A DNA stretch of 37,274 bases, taken from assembly GCF_946479965.1 (NCBI RefSeq), contig NZ_CAMLHX010000039.1, positions 1-37,274 of the forward strand. Direction: 5' to 3'. The notes below the pieces were generated by a model. The model was given only the letters and a program-made list of their open reading frames with translations. It had not been told where the DNA came from and did no database searches. Source of the DNA: an uncultured Mucilaginibacter sp. GTDB taxonomy: Bacteria; Bacteroidota; Bacteroidia; Sphingobacteriales; Sphingobacteriaceae. The position numbers and the translations under genes were made by a program. The first letter of the stretch is position 1; every line of letters begins with the position of its first letter. Below, piece after piece: positions 17,635 to 24,929 of the stretch.

Positions 17635-19782
17635 TTACTTACCGGCCACGGCATTTTTGGCAACCTCCACATCAGCAGCTACCTGCGGCGTAAGCTTGGC
17701 CCAATGGAACTTCTCATTATAATTTTGCTTCCAGGTTTTGCCGCCGTCTTCCATTAGGTGCGTTAGTGGCATATCATTGTAAATAGGGCGCGTAATGGCT
17801 GCCACATTTTTCCAGTAAGCAAGGGCCTTTTCTAAGTGGGCAATTGCTTTCTGCTTGTTATCCTCACCGCCTTTGGTACGGTACAATTGCAATGCAACTC
17901 CGCCCCGCATTCGCTCTGCCATGTTAAGGCCCATATTGGCCCAGGTTTTAATATCTGCGACTTCAAACATTAAAGCCGTGTTGGTGCTTGTGTTGATATT
18001 CTCAATCAATGCCAATGCTCTTTTGCAATCCATTTCTAACGAATCGGCGATCATTAAGGGAGTAACTAGCTTTTTATCAACCTGTTTGCCGCTGTTTATG
18101 GCCTTAACATAATCAGCAATAGATATGGCAGCAGTAGAATCAAGCACCGCCCGTTTTATCTGGTTGTCCACATCAATATAGCGCATATCCTTGTTTCGGC
18201 CGAACTGACCCATCATACCTTCGCCATAAAGCGTAAGGTCATAGGTGGAATCAAAAAACTTGCCCGTTGCCAGTAATGTTTTTCCTGCCAATGAAGAGGC
18301 CTCTAACAGAGTTTTACCAGCCGCTCCGTATCTGCGTACAAACTCATCGCTAAATACTTTATCGGGCGTATTAGGATCATACAACAATCTGCCCCACATT
18401 TTATAATACAGCCACTGGCGTTGAAAAGCGTATTTCCAGTTTACCTTGATGGATGGATTGGTAAAATAATCCTTTGCGGGTATATAACTTTCTGATCCTA
18501 TAAAATAACCACCCGTGTAGGGCTGACTATTGGCTTTAACATGCTCACGTATAAATTGCGGCACACCCCAGCGCAGGCAAAAAACGTCTTCATTACGAGT
18601 GGTCCAGGTAACTTTAAATTTGGCGGGTGGCTTAAAATAGGTATCGTACAGTTTACCACCGTGTACCTTTATCAATTTTGTGGTAGAGAACGGATGCGAC
18701 CAGTTATACTTCAAATCCGCCCAGATAGGTCCTTTAATAAAAGGCATATCATTCTGTTCCTCAATGGTTTTACGGGTCATAACTTCTGTTTGAATTGAAG
18801 TCACACCCAAGGATCCTGTGGTACTTGAGAACGGTATGCGGTGGATCAGCTTTACCGGTCTACCGGCATCGCGCATACCGGCAATATAGGTTTCGGTCAT
18901 CCAGTCCTCGCGCTGTTCCGGCGTCATGCCGCCCATGCCTTCGCCTAAGGTAAAGCCTATGCCGTCCAGATCAGGATATTCCCGCAGAACCTGTGTAACA
19001 CATTCACGGGTATATTTTTTTACGATGGCAGAAGTATCGCCATCCACAAAAAAATCATGCTCCAGATTAGGCTTTTTAACCGGATAGTTCTTTGCAAACT
19101 CGGGACTAAAGAAAATATTGAACGGCACCAAATAGGTATCAATTCCCCGCTCTTTAGCCATCTTGAAGATCCCCTTAAAAAGCGTTTCCCATTCTTTTAG
19201 TTCTTTATCATTTAAAGGCGTTGCCAATGGATAATTTTTTGGCCGGATCATATAAGTGAATGGATGCAGATTCCATAAGCTCAAAGCGTTCAACCGGTTG
19301 TCGGCCATCATATCCAAAAAAGCTTCCCAATATTTTATATCGCGACAGGTTTCGTAATGCTGATCAAGCGATAAATGATGTCTGTAAGTATCCCATGGCA
19401 TATCAAACTTAACCGCCCTAAGCTGCATTTGGGGTGTGCCTTTACTTGCTTTTATTGCCTGAAGTTTAACCCCGTTAGCCAGATCCTCTGCAACCGATAA
19501 CGCTCCATACACAACACCCGTTCCATCGCCACCGGCAATGCTTATAGTTTTGCCTTGCGGGGTAACGCTATACCCTTCTTTACCCAATTGGCTGTTTAAA
19601 TTGATGGAAACGGTATATCCACCTGATCCTGTCACATACTTTTTGGCAGTAAGGATTTTTTGTAAACGCCCCGCAGCATAAGTAGCCTGCGGAGAGGCTT
19701 TATCAAAAACGAGTTTTACATTTTGAGCAAAGCTGTAGCCAACACTTGCAGTTAAAACTAACGCGCAGATAAACTTCTTCAT
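17635..19782 (-). CDS. Exported GH67-like glycoside hydrolase (alpha-glucuronidase-like)
   Basis: A 715-residue protein with a signal peptide (MKKFICALVLTASVGYSFA, cut near 19-20), an N-terminal alpha/beta domain of the kind seen before GH67 and GH20 catalytic barrels (about 22-115), and a TIM-barrel region from about 120 (MMADNRLNALSLWN, YLVPFNIFFSPEF, DGIGFTLGEGMGG with E281 as a candidate acid). The C-terminal part is helical. The closest family in my judgement is GH67-like uronidases, so a uronic-acid side chain may be the substrate; this is not certain. ATG 19782 is preferred to 19818, since a TAATTTG -7 box sits between them. It lies 2 nt upstream of glycerate kinase. Confidence 0.72.
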   Translation of the reverse strand: MKKFICALVLTASVGYSFAQNVKLVFDKASPQATYAAGRLQKILTAKKYVTGSGGYTVSINLNSQLGKEGYSVTPQGKTISIAGGDGTGVVYGALSVAEDLANGVKLQAIKASKGTPQMQLRAVKFDMPWDTYRHHLSLDQHYETCRDIKYWEAFLDMMADNRLNALSLWNLHPFTYMIRPKNYPLATPLNDKELKEWETLFKGIFKMAKERGIDTYLVPFNIFFSPEFAKNYPVKKPNLEHDFFVDGDTSAIVKKYTRECVTQVLREYPDLDGIGFTLGEGMGGMTPEQREDWMTETYIAGMRDAGRPVKLIHRIPFSSTTGSLGVTSIQTEVMTRKTIEEQNDMPFIKGPIWADLKYNWSHPFSTTKLIKVHGGKLYDTYFKPPAKFKVTWTTRNEDVFCLRWGVPQFIREHVKANSQPYTGGYFIGSESYIPAKDYFTNPSIKVNWKYAFQRQWLYYKMWGRLLYDPNTPDKVFSDEFVRRYGAAGKTLLEASSLAGKTLLATGKFFDSTYDLTLYGEGMMGQFGRNKDMRYIDVDNQIKRAVLDSTAAISIADYVKAINSGKQVDKKLVTPLMIADSLEMDCKRALALIENINTSTNTALMFEVADIKTWANMGLNMAERMRGGVALQLYRTKGGEDNKQKAIAHLEKALAYWKNVAAITRPIYNDMPLTHLMEDGGKTWKQNYNEKFHWAKLTPQVAADVEVAKNAVAGK

Positions 19783-19815
19783 AAATGATTTGCAGTGTTT
19801 GGTAATCGGGTAGTG

Positions 19816-19822
19816 CAAATTA
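19816..19822 (-). promoter_or_regulatory. Probable -7 box of the glycosidase-glycerate kinase pair
   Basis: TAATTTG on the minus strand (19822 to 19816) fits TAnnTTG, giving a start site near 19809 and a 27-nt leader before ATG 19782. No clear TTTG element is seen upstream. Confidence 0.4.
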
Positions 19823-19927
19823 GGGATAATTTTTAAAAAGTTTGGGCTAACTCTTTAATTGGGTAAAGTCCCTCTTTGATGACGGTAGTCGGTAGTGCGC
19901 CGCCGGTTCAAGCGTCAGCAGATATAA

Positions 19928-20650
19928 TCATTCAGGCAAATAATCCCCTAATAAATTCCAGTCCATGCCATTGCCCCAGCCTTGTCCGTGGTCACTGGTG
20001 TTTTTAATTTTATAGGCATCCGTAATTACATGGTCATCATAAGCTAAAAGTGACAGGATAGCTCCCGGCCTTAAATGCTCGCTTGCCCAGCTTAACGGCG
20101 AGTCGCCATTTGCATCTTTTGCTTTTTTATTAGCACCGTGACTGAGTAAATAAGCAATTGTTTTCTCGTCGGCGTAAGCTGCCGCTCTGTGTAAGGGTGT
20201 CTCCCCTTTTGTTCTTACATCACGCATATACGATACCGTCGGCAGGTTAGGAATTGTTTTAGCATTAACATCTGCTCCCTTATCCACGAGTAACTTGATA
20301 GTGTAGAAATAGTAAGGTCTCCCGGCTTTTGTGATAGCATAATGCAAACAGGTTTCATTGGTTTTATCTACATAAGCATTTACGTCTGCACCTTGATTGA
20401 GTAGAAAGTCGCAAACTTTCCAATGACCAAAGAAAGCGGCATTACCTAAAGCTCCATCCAAATCGATGCTGTCAAGATTACCACCCGCTTCTAAAACAGC
20501 TCTCAAAGCCGTAGTGTCGTTATAATAAATAAACAAAGGCAAAAGTCCTTTTTCAGCAAGCAGATCTTTCCAATTAGGTAGTTTTAATAATTCAAAGACA
20601 AAATCAGTTCGTCCTTTTTTTATAAAATCGACAATTTTTTGTGCCTGCAT
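19928..20650 (-). CDS. Ankyrin-repeat protein
   Basis: About 240 residues with at least four ankyrin units, including DGALGNAAFFGHWKVCDFLL, NETCLHYAITKA, GETPLHRAAAYAD and NGDSPLSWASEH. No signal peptide is visible, so it is probably a cytoplasmic protein-binding scaffold. I start it at ATG 20650; the longer frame to 20806 would add 52 residues that overlap the end of the AlkB-like gene and are not repeat-like. It lies downstream of the AlkB-like gene on the same strand, 80 nt away. Partner unknown. Confidence 0.85.
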   Translation of the reverse strand: MQAQKIVDFIKKGRTDFVFELLKLPNWKDLLAEKGLLPLFIYYNDTTALRAVLEAGGNLDSIDLDGALGNAAFFGHWKVCDFLLNQGADVNAYVDKTNETCLHYAITKAGRPYYFYTIKLLVDKGADVNAKTIPNLPTVSYMRDVRTKGETPLHRAAAYADEKTIAYLLSHGANKKAKDANGDSPLSWASEHLRPGAILSLLAYDDHVITDAYKIKNTSDHGQGWGNGMDWNLLGDYLPE

Positions 20651-20730
20651 TTGTTTGCTTTTTAAAGTAAACCTAATTAAAAGATTTAATATATTGAGTT
20701 GGAAGATATATGCCCATCTTATCGACAAGC

Positions 20731-21339
20731 TTACAAAACAACCCGAAAAGTTAGATTGATCCTCGCTTTCATGGGTTTGTTGGATTTGGCGATGCGATGT
20801 TCCCAATGTTCCTGCAAACCTGCTTTCATTAATAAGAATGAACCATGCTCCAGTCTTACGGAATAATGCTCGTTATGGTCAGATTTATTACGAATATCAA
20901 AACTGCGCACCTGCCCGAAACTTACCGACGCGATGATCGGGTTTTTGCCTAATACGCTTTCTCTATCGCTGTGCCAGGCTACCGAATCATTGCCATCCCT
21001 ATAATAATTTAATAATACACTATTAAATTTGATACCCGCTAAAGGTTCAACCAGTGATTTTATATATAATAATTCCGGCGTCCATGGGTTTGGTGTTGAA
21101 ATAGTACCCGGTACAGAATAATCGGTACCAAAATCGCCGTGCCACGAAGTTAATCTTGGCGTTAAATACTCCTTGTCCCACATTTTTTGGATGCTTTGCT
21201 TCCACGGCATTTCATTAATAAACTTTTGCAGCAACTCGTTACTCGTCTGCTCATCAATAAAACCCGCATGATACTCCAATAGCTCTTCCGGTAATCCCTT
21301 GCTCTGACCCGCCTCCGCGAAAAAACTCAACTGCTCCAT
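20731..21339 (-). CDS. AlkB-like 2-oxoglutarate/Fe(II) dioxygenase
   Basis: Probable oxidative demethylase of alkylated nucleic acid bases. In the 202-residue protein the iron ligands H123-x-D125 (AWHSD) and H181 (EHRI) and the 2-oxoglutarate arginines R193 and R199 in RINLTFR are all present, as is the NYYRDGNDSVAWHSD segment of the ALKBH2/3-like group. Nucleic acid versus protein substrate is not determined by the sequence. Its start overlaps the end of the 81-residue gene by 13 nt, suggesting translational coupling. Confidence 0.92.
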   Translation of the reverse strand: MEQLSFFAEAGQSKGLPEELLEYHAGFIDEQTSNELLQKFINEMPWKQSIQKMWDKEYLTPRLTSWHGDFGTDYSVPGTISTPNPWTPELLYIKSLVEPLAGIKFNSVLLNYYRDGNDSVAWHSDRESVLGKNPIIASVSFGQVRSFDIRNKSDHNEHYSVRLEHGSFLLMKAGLQEHWEHRIAKSNKPMKARINLTFRVVL

Positions 21340-21572
21340 AAAACCTCCATATTATGCTGAATAAACTTGCCCAATTGTTCCTGCTCCACAACCGTTAAAT
21401 TATCCCCGTCATAGATCCAGTAACCTTGTTCATCAAACAAAATACGCCCTAAAGAGTCGGCTTCAAAAGCCGTATATAAATTGTATACCAAGGCCGCATC
21501 GTCGCATTGGGTATCGTGAATAACACTTACTACCTCGTCGGGTCCATTCTTTCGTTTTATCCAGGCATTCAT
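21327..21572 (-). CDS. Small acidic protein overlapping the AlkB-like gene
   Basis: An 81-residue acidic protein (MNAWIKRKNGPDEVV...) without signal peptide or membrane segment. I do not recognise the family. Its last 13 nt overlap the AlkB-like start, which favours a real, cotranscribed gene. Its role may relate to the dioxygenase, but only the overlap suggests this. Confidence 0.62.
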   Translation of the reverse strand: MNAWIKRKNGPDEVVSVIHDTQCDDAALVYNLYTAFEADSLGRILFDEQGYWIYDGDNLTVVEQEQLGKFIQHNMEVLWSS

Positions 21573-21722
21573 AACACAAATATAAAAACATTTTAAGAAA
21601 TGCTAAAAATATTAGTATTATTTATACTAGTTGGCCATGCTTATCAAACTATAGGGATATTGATAGATAATTGAGATGGATTGTTTTTTGTATTTTTAGA
21701 CTGTAGTCTGAAGACTAACTGC

Positions 21723-21757
21723 ATAGTCGTCCGATTTATAAACTTCGGACAGCGGGT
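21723..21757. repeat. Dispersed GTCGTCCGA...TCGGACAGCGGG repeat, copy A
   Basis: The segment reads ATAGTCGTCCGA, a short A/T centre, then ACTTCGGACAGCGGG, with internal pairing of GTCCGA (21729-21734) and TCGGAC (21745-21750). It is an almost exact, inverted copy of the segment at 24881-24913, differing by about two bases in the loop. Confidence 0.75.
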
Positions 21758-21780
21758 TAATAACCAATTTATGCTTACCA

Positions 21781-22839
21781 ATGTTAGCTAAAGTACTTTA
21801 CAAAATTGCATTACTCGCGCTTTTGCTGCCCGTGCATTTGTTTGCGCAGGTGATTAAGGGCAGGGTTACCGATGAGATAACAGGTAAACCGTTGGAGAAT
21901 GTTAATGTTTACTTAAATGGCACTTACCAGGGAACAACAACTGATAGCCTGGGAAATTTTATATTAAACAATACTTTAAAAACCAGTGCCGCAATTATTA
22001 TAAGTTATGTGGGCTATCAAGAGCAAAGAATTAGCGACTATACCAATGAAGCTATAAAAACTGCTTTAAAGCGTAAAGCAATAGCATTAAAAGAAGTAGT
22101 TATTGAGCCCGATGATTATATAAGCCGCGCCAGGGCCATGCGGATATTTTTAGACGAATTTATTGGTTATAGCAATTGCGTGATCAATAATCCCGATGAT
22201 ATATATTTTCATTACAATAAAAAGAAAGACCGCCTTATTGCCGGTGCCGATAAGCCTTTGCTGATAAACAATAAAATGCTGGGCTATACGGTTACTTACT
22301 TTTTAAATGATTTTAGACGCACGCCCACGCAAACCACTTATAAAGGCAACTACTTTTTTTCAGAGGATACCGCCCGGCTATCAGCTAAAAAAGTTAAACA
22401 AATAATGCAGGCAAGGGATAAGGCTTATTATGGTTCGAGAATGCATTTTATACGTGCTTTGTGGGCAAATGAATTAGAAAAAAACAACTTTTCGATATAT
22501 GCAAAATTGAAGGGTTTTATTAACTACGATCACACCTATACACAATCTGAGCTCAATGCCCTTTCATATAACCGGATAATAGAAAATGTTGAAGGGAAAA
22601 AGTTTGTATTACTGGGTAAAGCCGAAGTAGATGAAGCAAAGTTTGACAAGGATGGAGCATATATCATTTACAGCACTGACACGCGAGTCTTTCACTCATT
22701 TATGCAGCAGAAAAGTGGAATGGATGGGGTTATTATTGACAGCAATGGCTACCATGATGAGGGCCTGCAGTCGGATGGCACTTTTGGGATAGAACGAGTT
22801 GGCGAATTATTACCTTTCGAATTTCAGCCGGCAGCATAA
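21781..22839 (+). CDS. Exported protein with carboxypeptidase-like regulatory domain
   Basis: A 352-residue protein with a signal peptide (cut near residue 22, LFA|QVIKG) followed by a CarboxypepD_reg-like beta-sandwich (about 23-100: GRVTDEITGKPLENVNVYL, GTTTDSLGNFIL, ISYVGYQEQ). The remaining 240 residues are not recognisable and lack a TonB-dependent receptor barrel, so this is a stand-alone family common in Bacteroidota, perhaps in outer-membrane or surface assembly. Function unknown. A terminator-like hairpin follows. Confidence 0.82.
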   Translation: MLAKVLYKIALLALLLPVHLFAQVIKGRVTDEITGKPLENVNVYLNGTYQGTTTDSLGNFILNNTLKTSAAIIISYVGYQEQRISDYTNEAIKTALKRKAIALKEVVIEPDDYISRARAMRIFLDEFIGYSNCVINNPDDIYFHYNKKKDRLIAGADKPLLINNKMLGYTVTYFLNDFRRTPTQTTYKGNYFFSEDTARLSAKKVKQIMQARDKAYYGSRMHFIRALWANELEKNNFSIYAKLKGFINYDHTYTQSELNALSYNRIIENVEGKKFVLLGKAEVDEAKFDKDGAYIIYSTDTRVFHSFMQQKSGMDGVIIDSNGYHDEGLQSDGTFGIERVGELLPFEFQPAA

Positions 22840-22879
22840 CGGATAACATGAAAATAACACTCCGATTGTTATTCCGTCC

Positions 22880-22902
22880 GCCAGCCTTGCGGCAGGCCTT
22901 TT
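22880..22902 (+). terminator. Terminator-like hairpin after the exported protein gene
   Basis: GCCAGCC (22880-22886) pairs with GGCAGGC (22891-22897) with one mismatch around TTGC, followed by CTTTTGTTG. The GCC(A/T)GCC core is itself a common intergenic word in Bacteroidota. Confidence 0.5.
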
Positions 22903-22930
22903 GTTGTGCCGTAGTACCTTAATTACATAG

Positions 22931-24049
22931 TCAAATTATTCGCTGCATTAAAGGAATTTTACGAATTAGCCCAACAAGCATGTACGAAAATACAATACTT
23001 AAAATGCAGGCTATAATATATTTGATAGTTGGGTTAAGTGTTAAATATTCCAGCATAATAGTAACACCAACTACAACTGCAGAATGGAAAATATAAACGC
23101 CATATCTATTTTCTCTCATTATTGATAATATAAAATTTGTGAAGTTGAGTTTTTTCTTAAAAAGATGAAGAAAAAAGCCGGAGAAACCAATACACAAAAA
23201 GACTTGAGCAAACGAAAGAGAAACAGATTGCCAGCTAAGGCCCATAAATTTATTAACCAGAGACGGATGACTTGTAAGAAGATAAATAATCACACTAAAG
23301 TAAGTGGCTGAAATAAGTGAGATAGGAAACCATGTTATTGCCACCTTTCTGGAAAGATCATCAAGCCACTGCTTTCTGTATACTAATAATCCGATTGCAT
23401 ACATGAAAATGTAAGGAGTGATATTGGAAAACTCTATGCCGATAAAATTTTGTCCAAGTGGAAAAAATTGTCGCACTAGTATTGTAATACCACTACATAG
23501 AACAATAATCGTCAATATATTTACATGTGTAGGGATATTATTAGATAGACATTTTGAAATAGAAAAATGAGGTTTTATAAATTTCCAATAGCAAATATAT
23601 ACTAACTCAAAAATTATCAACACCATAATAAACCACGCATGAGAGGTATATGGTTTAGCATTCTGTTGTAATACATAACTAAACCACGACAATTGAGTTG
23701 TGCTATTATGGATTTCGATATAATATAAAATACTTGGGGCAAGAATAATCATTACAAATAACAACGGTACCACCAGGCGTATTAATCTTGCTTTAATAAA
23801 TTTGGATACGCCTTTTTTCTCTAATGAATGGATTGTTAAAAAAGCGGAAATGAAAAAGAAAAGGCTCATTGAAAATGATGCCTCGATTCCGGTTAATGCC
23901 GAAAGGAAAATTTGAATTGCGCCAGTCAATTTTTCTGATGTAACATAGCACCAGCCGCCCATTGTGCCATAGCCAATACTAACATGATGGAGTACAACCA
24001 GAACAGATAAGAATACCATAAGGTTATCTAAATAATAAAGTCGCTTCAT
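22931..24049 (-). CDS. Acyltransferase family 3 membrane protein
   Basis: An integral-membrane O-acyltransferase of the acyltransferase-3 type, 372 residues with about ten predicted membrane segments. It begins MKRLYYLDNLMVFLSVLVVLHH, with the usual H21-H22 pair in the first helix, and shows the FFFISAFLTIHSL segment and basic cytoplasmic stretch KARLIRLVVP. Such enzymes acetylate or succinylate surface sugars or lipids. The gene is visibly richer in A and T than its neighbours, more than hydrophobic codons alone would explain, which may mean recent acquisition. Confidence 0.88.
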   Translation of the reverse strand: MKRLYYLDNLMVFLSVLVVLHHVSIGYGTMGGWCYVTSEKLTGAIQIFLSALTGIEASFSMSLFFFISAFLTIHSLEKKGVSKFIKARLIRLVVPLLFVMIILAPSILYYIEIHNSTTQLSWFSYVLQQNAKPYTSHAWFIMVLIIFELVYICYWKFIKPHFSISKCLSNNIPTHVNILTIIVLCSGITILVRQFFPLGQNFIGIEFSNITPYIFMYAIGLLVYRKQWLDDLSRKVAITWFPISLISATYFSVIIYLLTSHPSLVNKFMGLSWQSVSLSFAQVFLCIGFSGFFLHLFKKKLNFTNFILSIMRENRYGVYIFHSAVVVGVTIMLEYLTLNPTIKYIIACILSIVFSYMLVGLIRKIPLMQRII

Positions 24050-24198
24050 TTGCTACATTTAATCTGGCATTATTAATAAAGTCTTGATAGGCAATTTGTA
24101 TGTATGCGGCACAAAACGGGATTGGCGCAGTTTTACAGTTAGGCACCTTAAAGGTAGGATTGTTACAAGTCTTTTTCAAATTACCTATACCACCCGCC

Positions 24199-24222
24199 GG
24201 TTCAAGTGTCCACGCTTGAACC
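24199..24222. repeat. REP-like hairpin upstream of the RAYT gene, first unit
   Basis: GGTTCAAGTGT pairs with ACGCTTGAACC around CC, with one G-U type mismatch in 11 pairs. It is preceded by CCCGCC, which the downstream flank mirrors as GGCGGG. Confidence 0.75.
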
Positions 24223-24230
24223 AATTAATT

Positions 24231-24248
24231 GCAAGCGTCCACGCTTGC
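24231..24248. repeat. REP-like hairpin upstream of the RAYT gene, second unit
   Basis: GCAAGCGT and ACGCTTGC form a perfect 8-bp stem around CC, in the same orientation as the first unit and 8 nt after it. Confidence 0.75.
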
Positions 24249-24282
24249 TTGCTATTTAATACCTAAACATTAAATTTATACC

Positions 24283-24804
24283 ATGGCTCGCAATGCTTCA
24301 ACAGACGAATTATATTTTGTTACCCTCACGGTAACTGACTGGATAGATGTATTTACACGCAGAATTTATAACGATTTTCTTATTGACAATTTATCATGGT
24401 GTCAACAAAATAAAAATCTTAATATTTATGCATATGTAATTATGACCAACCATATACACATGGTAGCTAACGTAACTGAGGGGGCATTAGGTGACGTATT
24501 GCGGGATTTTAAAACATATACTTCAAAAGAGCTTGTAAAATTGATAAGATCTAATAATACTGAGAGTCGGTCGGACTGGATGTTAAGGGCTTTTGAAAAT
24601 GCCGGTGTCAAGAACCCGCTCAATAAAAATCATCAATTTTGGCAAAACGGCAATTACCCTGTTTTACTTTATTCGCCTGCGGTAGTAGATCAAAAGATAG
24701 ATTACATTCATGAGAATCCGGTGAAGGCCGGTTTTGTTGGTTCAGCGCACGAGTTTTGGTATAGCAGCGCAAATCCGGAAAGCCCTTTGAAAGTGATAAT
24801 GTAA
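24283..24804 (+). CDS. REP-associated Y1-type transposase (RAYT, IS200-like fold)
   Basis: A 173-residue HUH single-strand transposase. The HUH motif is TNHIHM (H57, H59), the catalytic tyrosine is Y141 in KIDYIHENPVKAG, and the N-terminal FVTLTVTDWIDVF strand is typical of the RAYT family, which processes hairpins of the REP type. Two REP-like hairpins lie upstream and two downstream in the opposite orientation, and the TAA stop (24802-24804) lies inside the first downstream hairpin. Protein and hairpins thus form one genetic unit. It is intact; whether it still moves REPs is unknown. Confidence 0.9.
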   Translation: MARNASTDELYFVTLTVTDWIDVFTRRIYNDFLIDNLSWCQQNKNLNIYAYVIMTNHIHMVANVTEGALGDVLRDFKTYTSKELVKLIRSNNTESRSDWMLRAFENAGVKNPLNKNHQFWQNGNYPVLLYSPAVVDQKIDYIHENPVKAGFVGSAHEFWYSSANPESPLKVIM

Positions 24805-24820
24805 GCGTGGACGCTTACAT
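24799..24820. repeat. REP-like hairpin overlapping the RAYT stop codon
   Basis: ATGTAAGCGT and ACGCTTACAT form a perfect 10-bp stem around GG. The stop codon of the transposase is within the left arm. The loop GG versus CC upstream shows the inverted orientation. Confidence 0.8.
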
Positions 24821-24827
24821 TGTTGTT

Positions 24828-24851
24828 AATTCAAGCGTAGACGCTTGAATT
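24828..24851. repeat. REP-like hairpin downstream of the RAYT gene, second unit
   Basis: AATTCAAGCGT and ACGCTTGAATT form a perfect 11-bp stem around AG, 7 nt after the preceding hairpin. Confidence 0.8.
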
Positions 24852-24880
24852 GGCGGGTTTGCAACTACAGTACGGTCACC

Positions 24881-24913
24881 CCGCTGTCCGAAGTTTATAA
24901 CTTCGGACGACTA
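24881..24913. repeat. Dispersed CCGCTGTCCGAAG repeat, copy B (inverted to copy A)
   Basis: GTCCGAAGTT (24886-24895) and AACTTCGGAC (24899-24908) form a perfect 10-bp stem around TAT. The whole segment is the reverse complement of 21723-21757 apart from the loop. It is bracketed by TTTGCAACTACA-like words (near 24859 and 24923). Confidence 0.75.
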
Positions 24914-24929
24914 TGCCTGTAGTTTGCAA

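Noticed and set aside
16929..17693. Plus-strand ORF of 254 codons opposite glycerate kinase
   Set aside because: It is antisense to a gene with clear family motifs, has Ser/Pro/Arg-rich shadow composition and no recognisable domain.
20651..20806. 52-residue N-terminal extension of the ankyrin protein
   Set aside because: It overlaps the end of the AlkB-like gene, is not repeat-like, and a good internal ATG exists at 20650.
24199..24913. CRISPR array or toxin-antitoxin locus around the RAYT gene
   Set aside because: The repeats are hairpins in inverted pairs with no regular spacers, and no cas or toxin-like gene is present.
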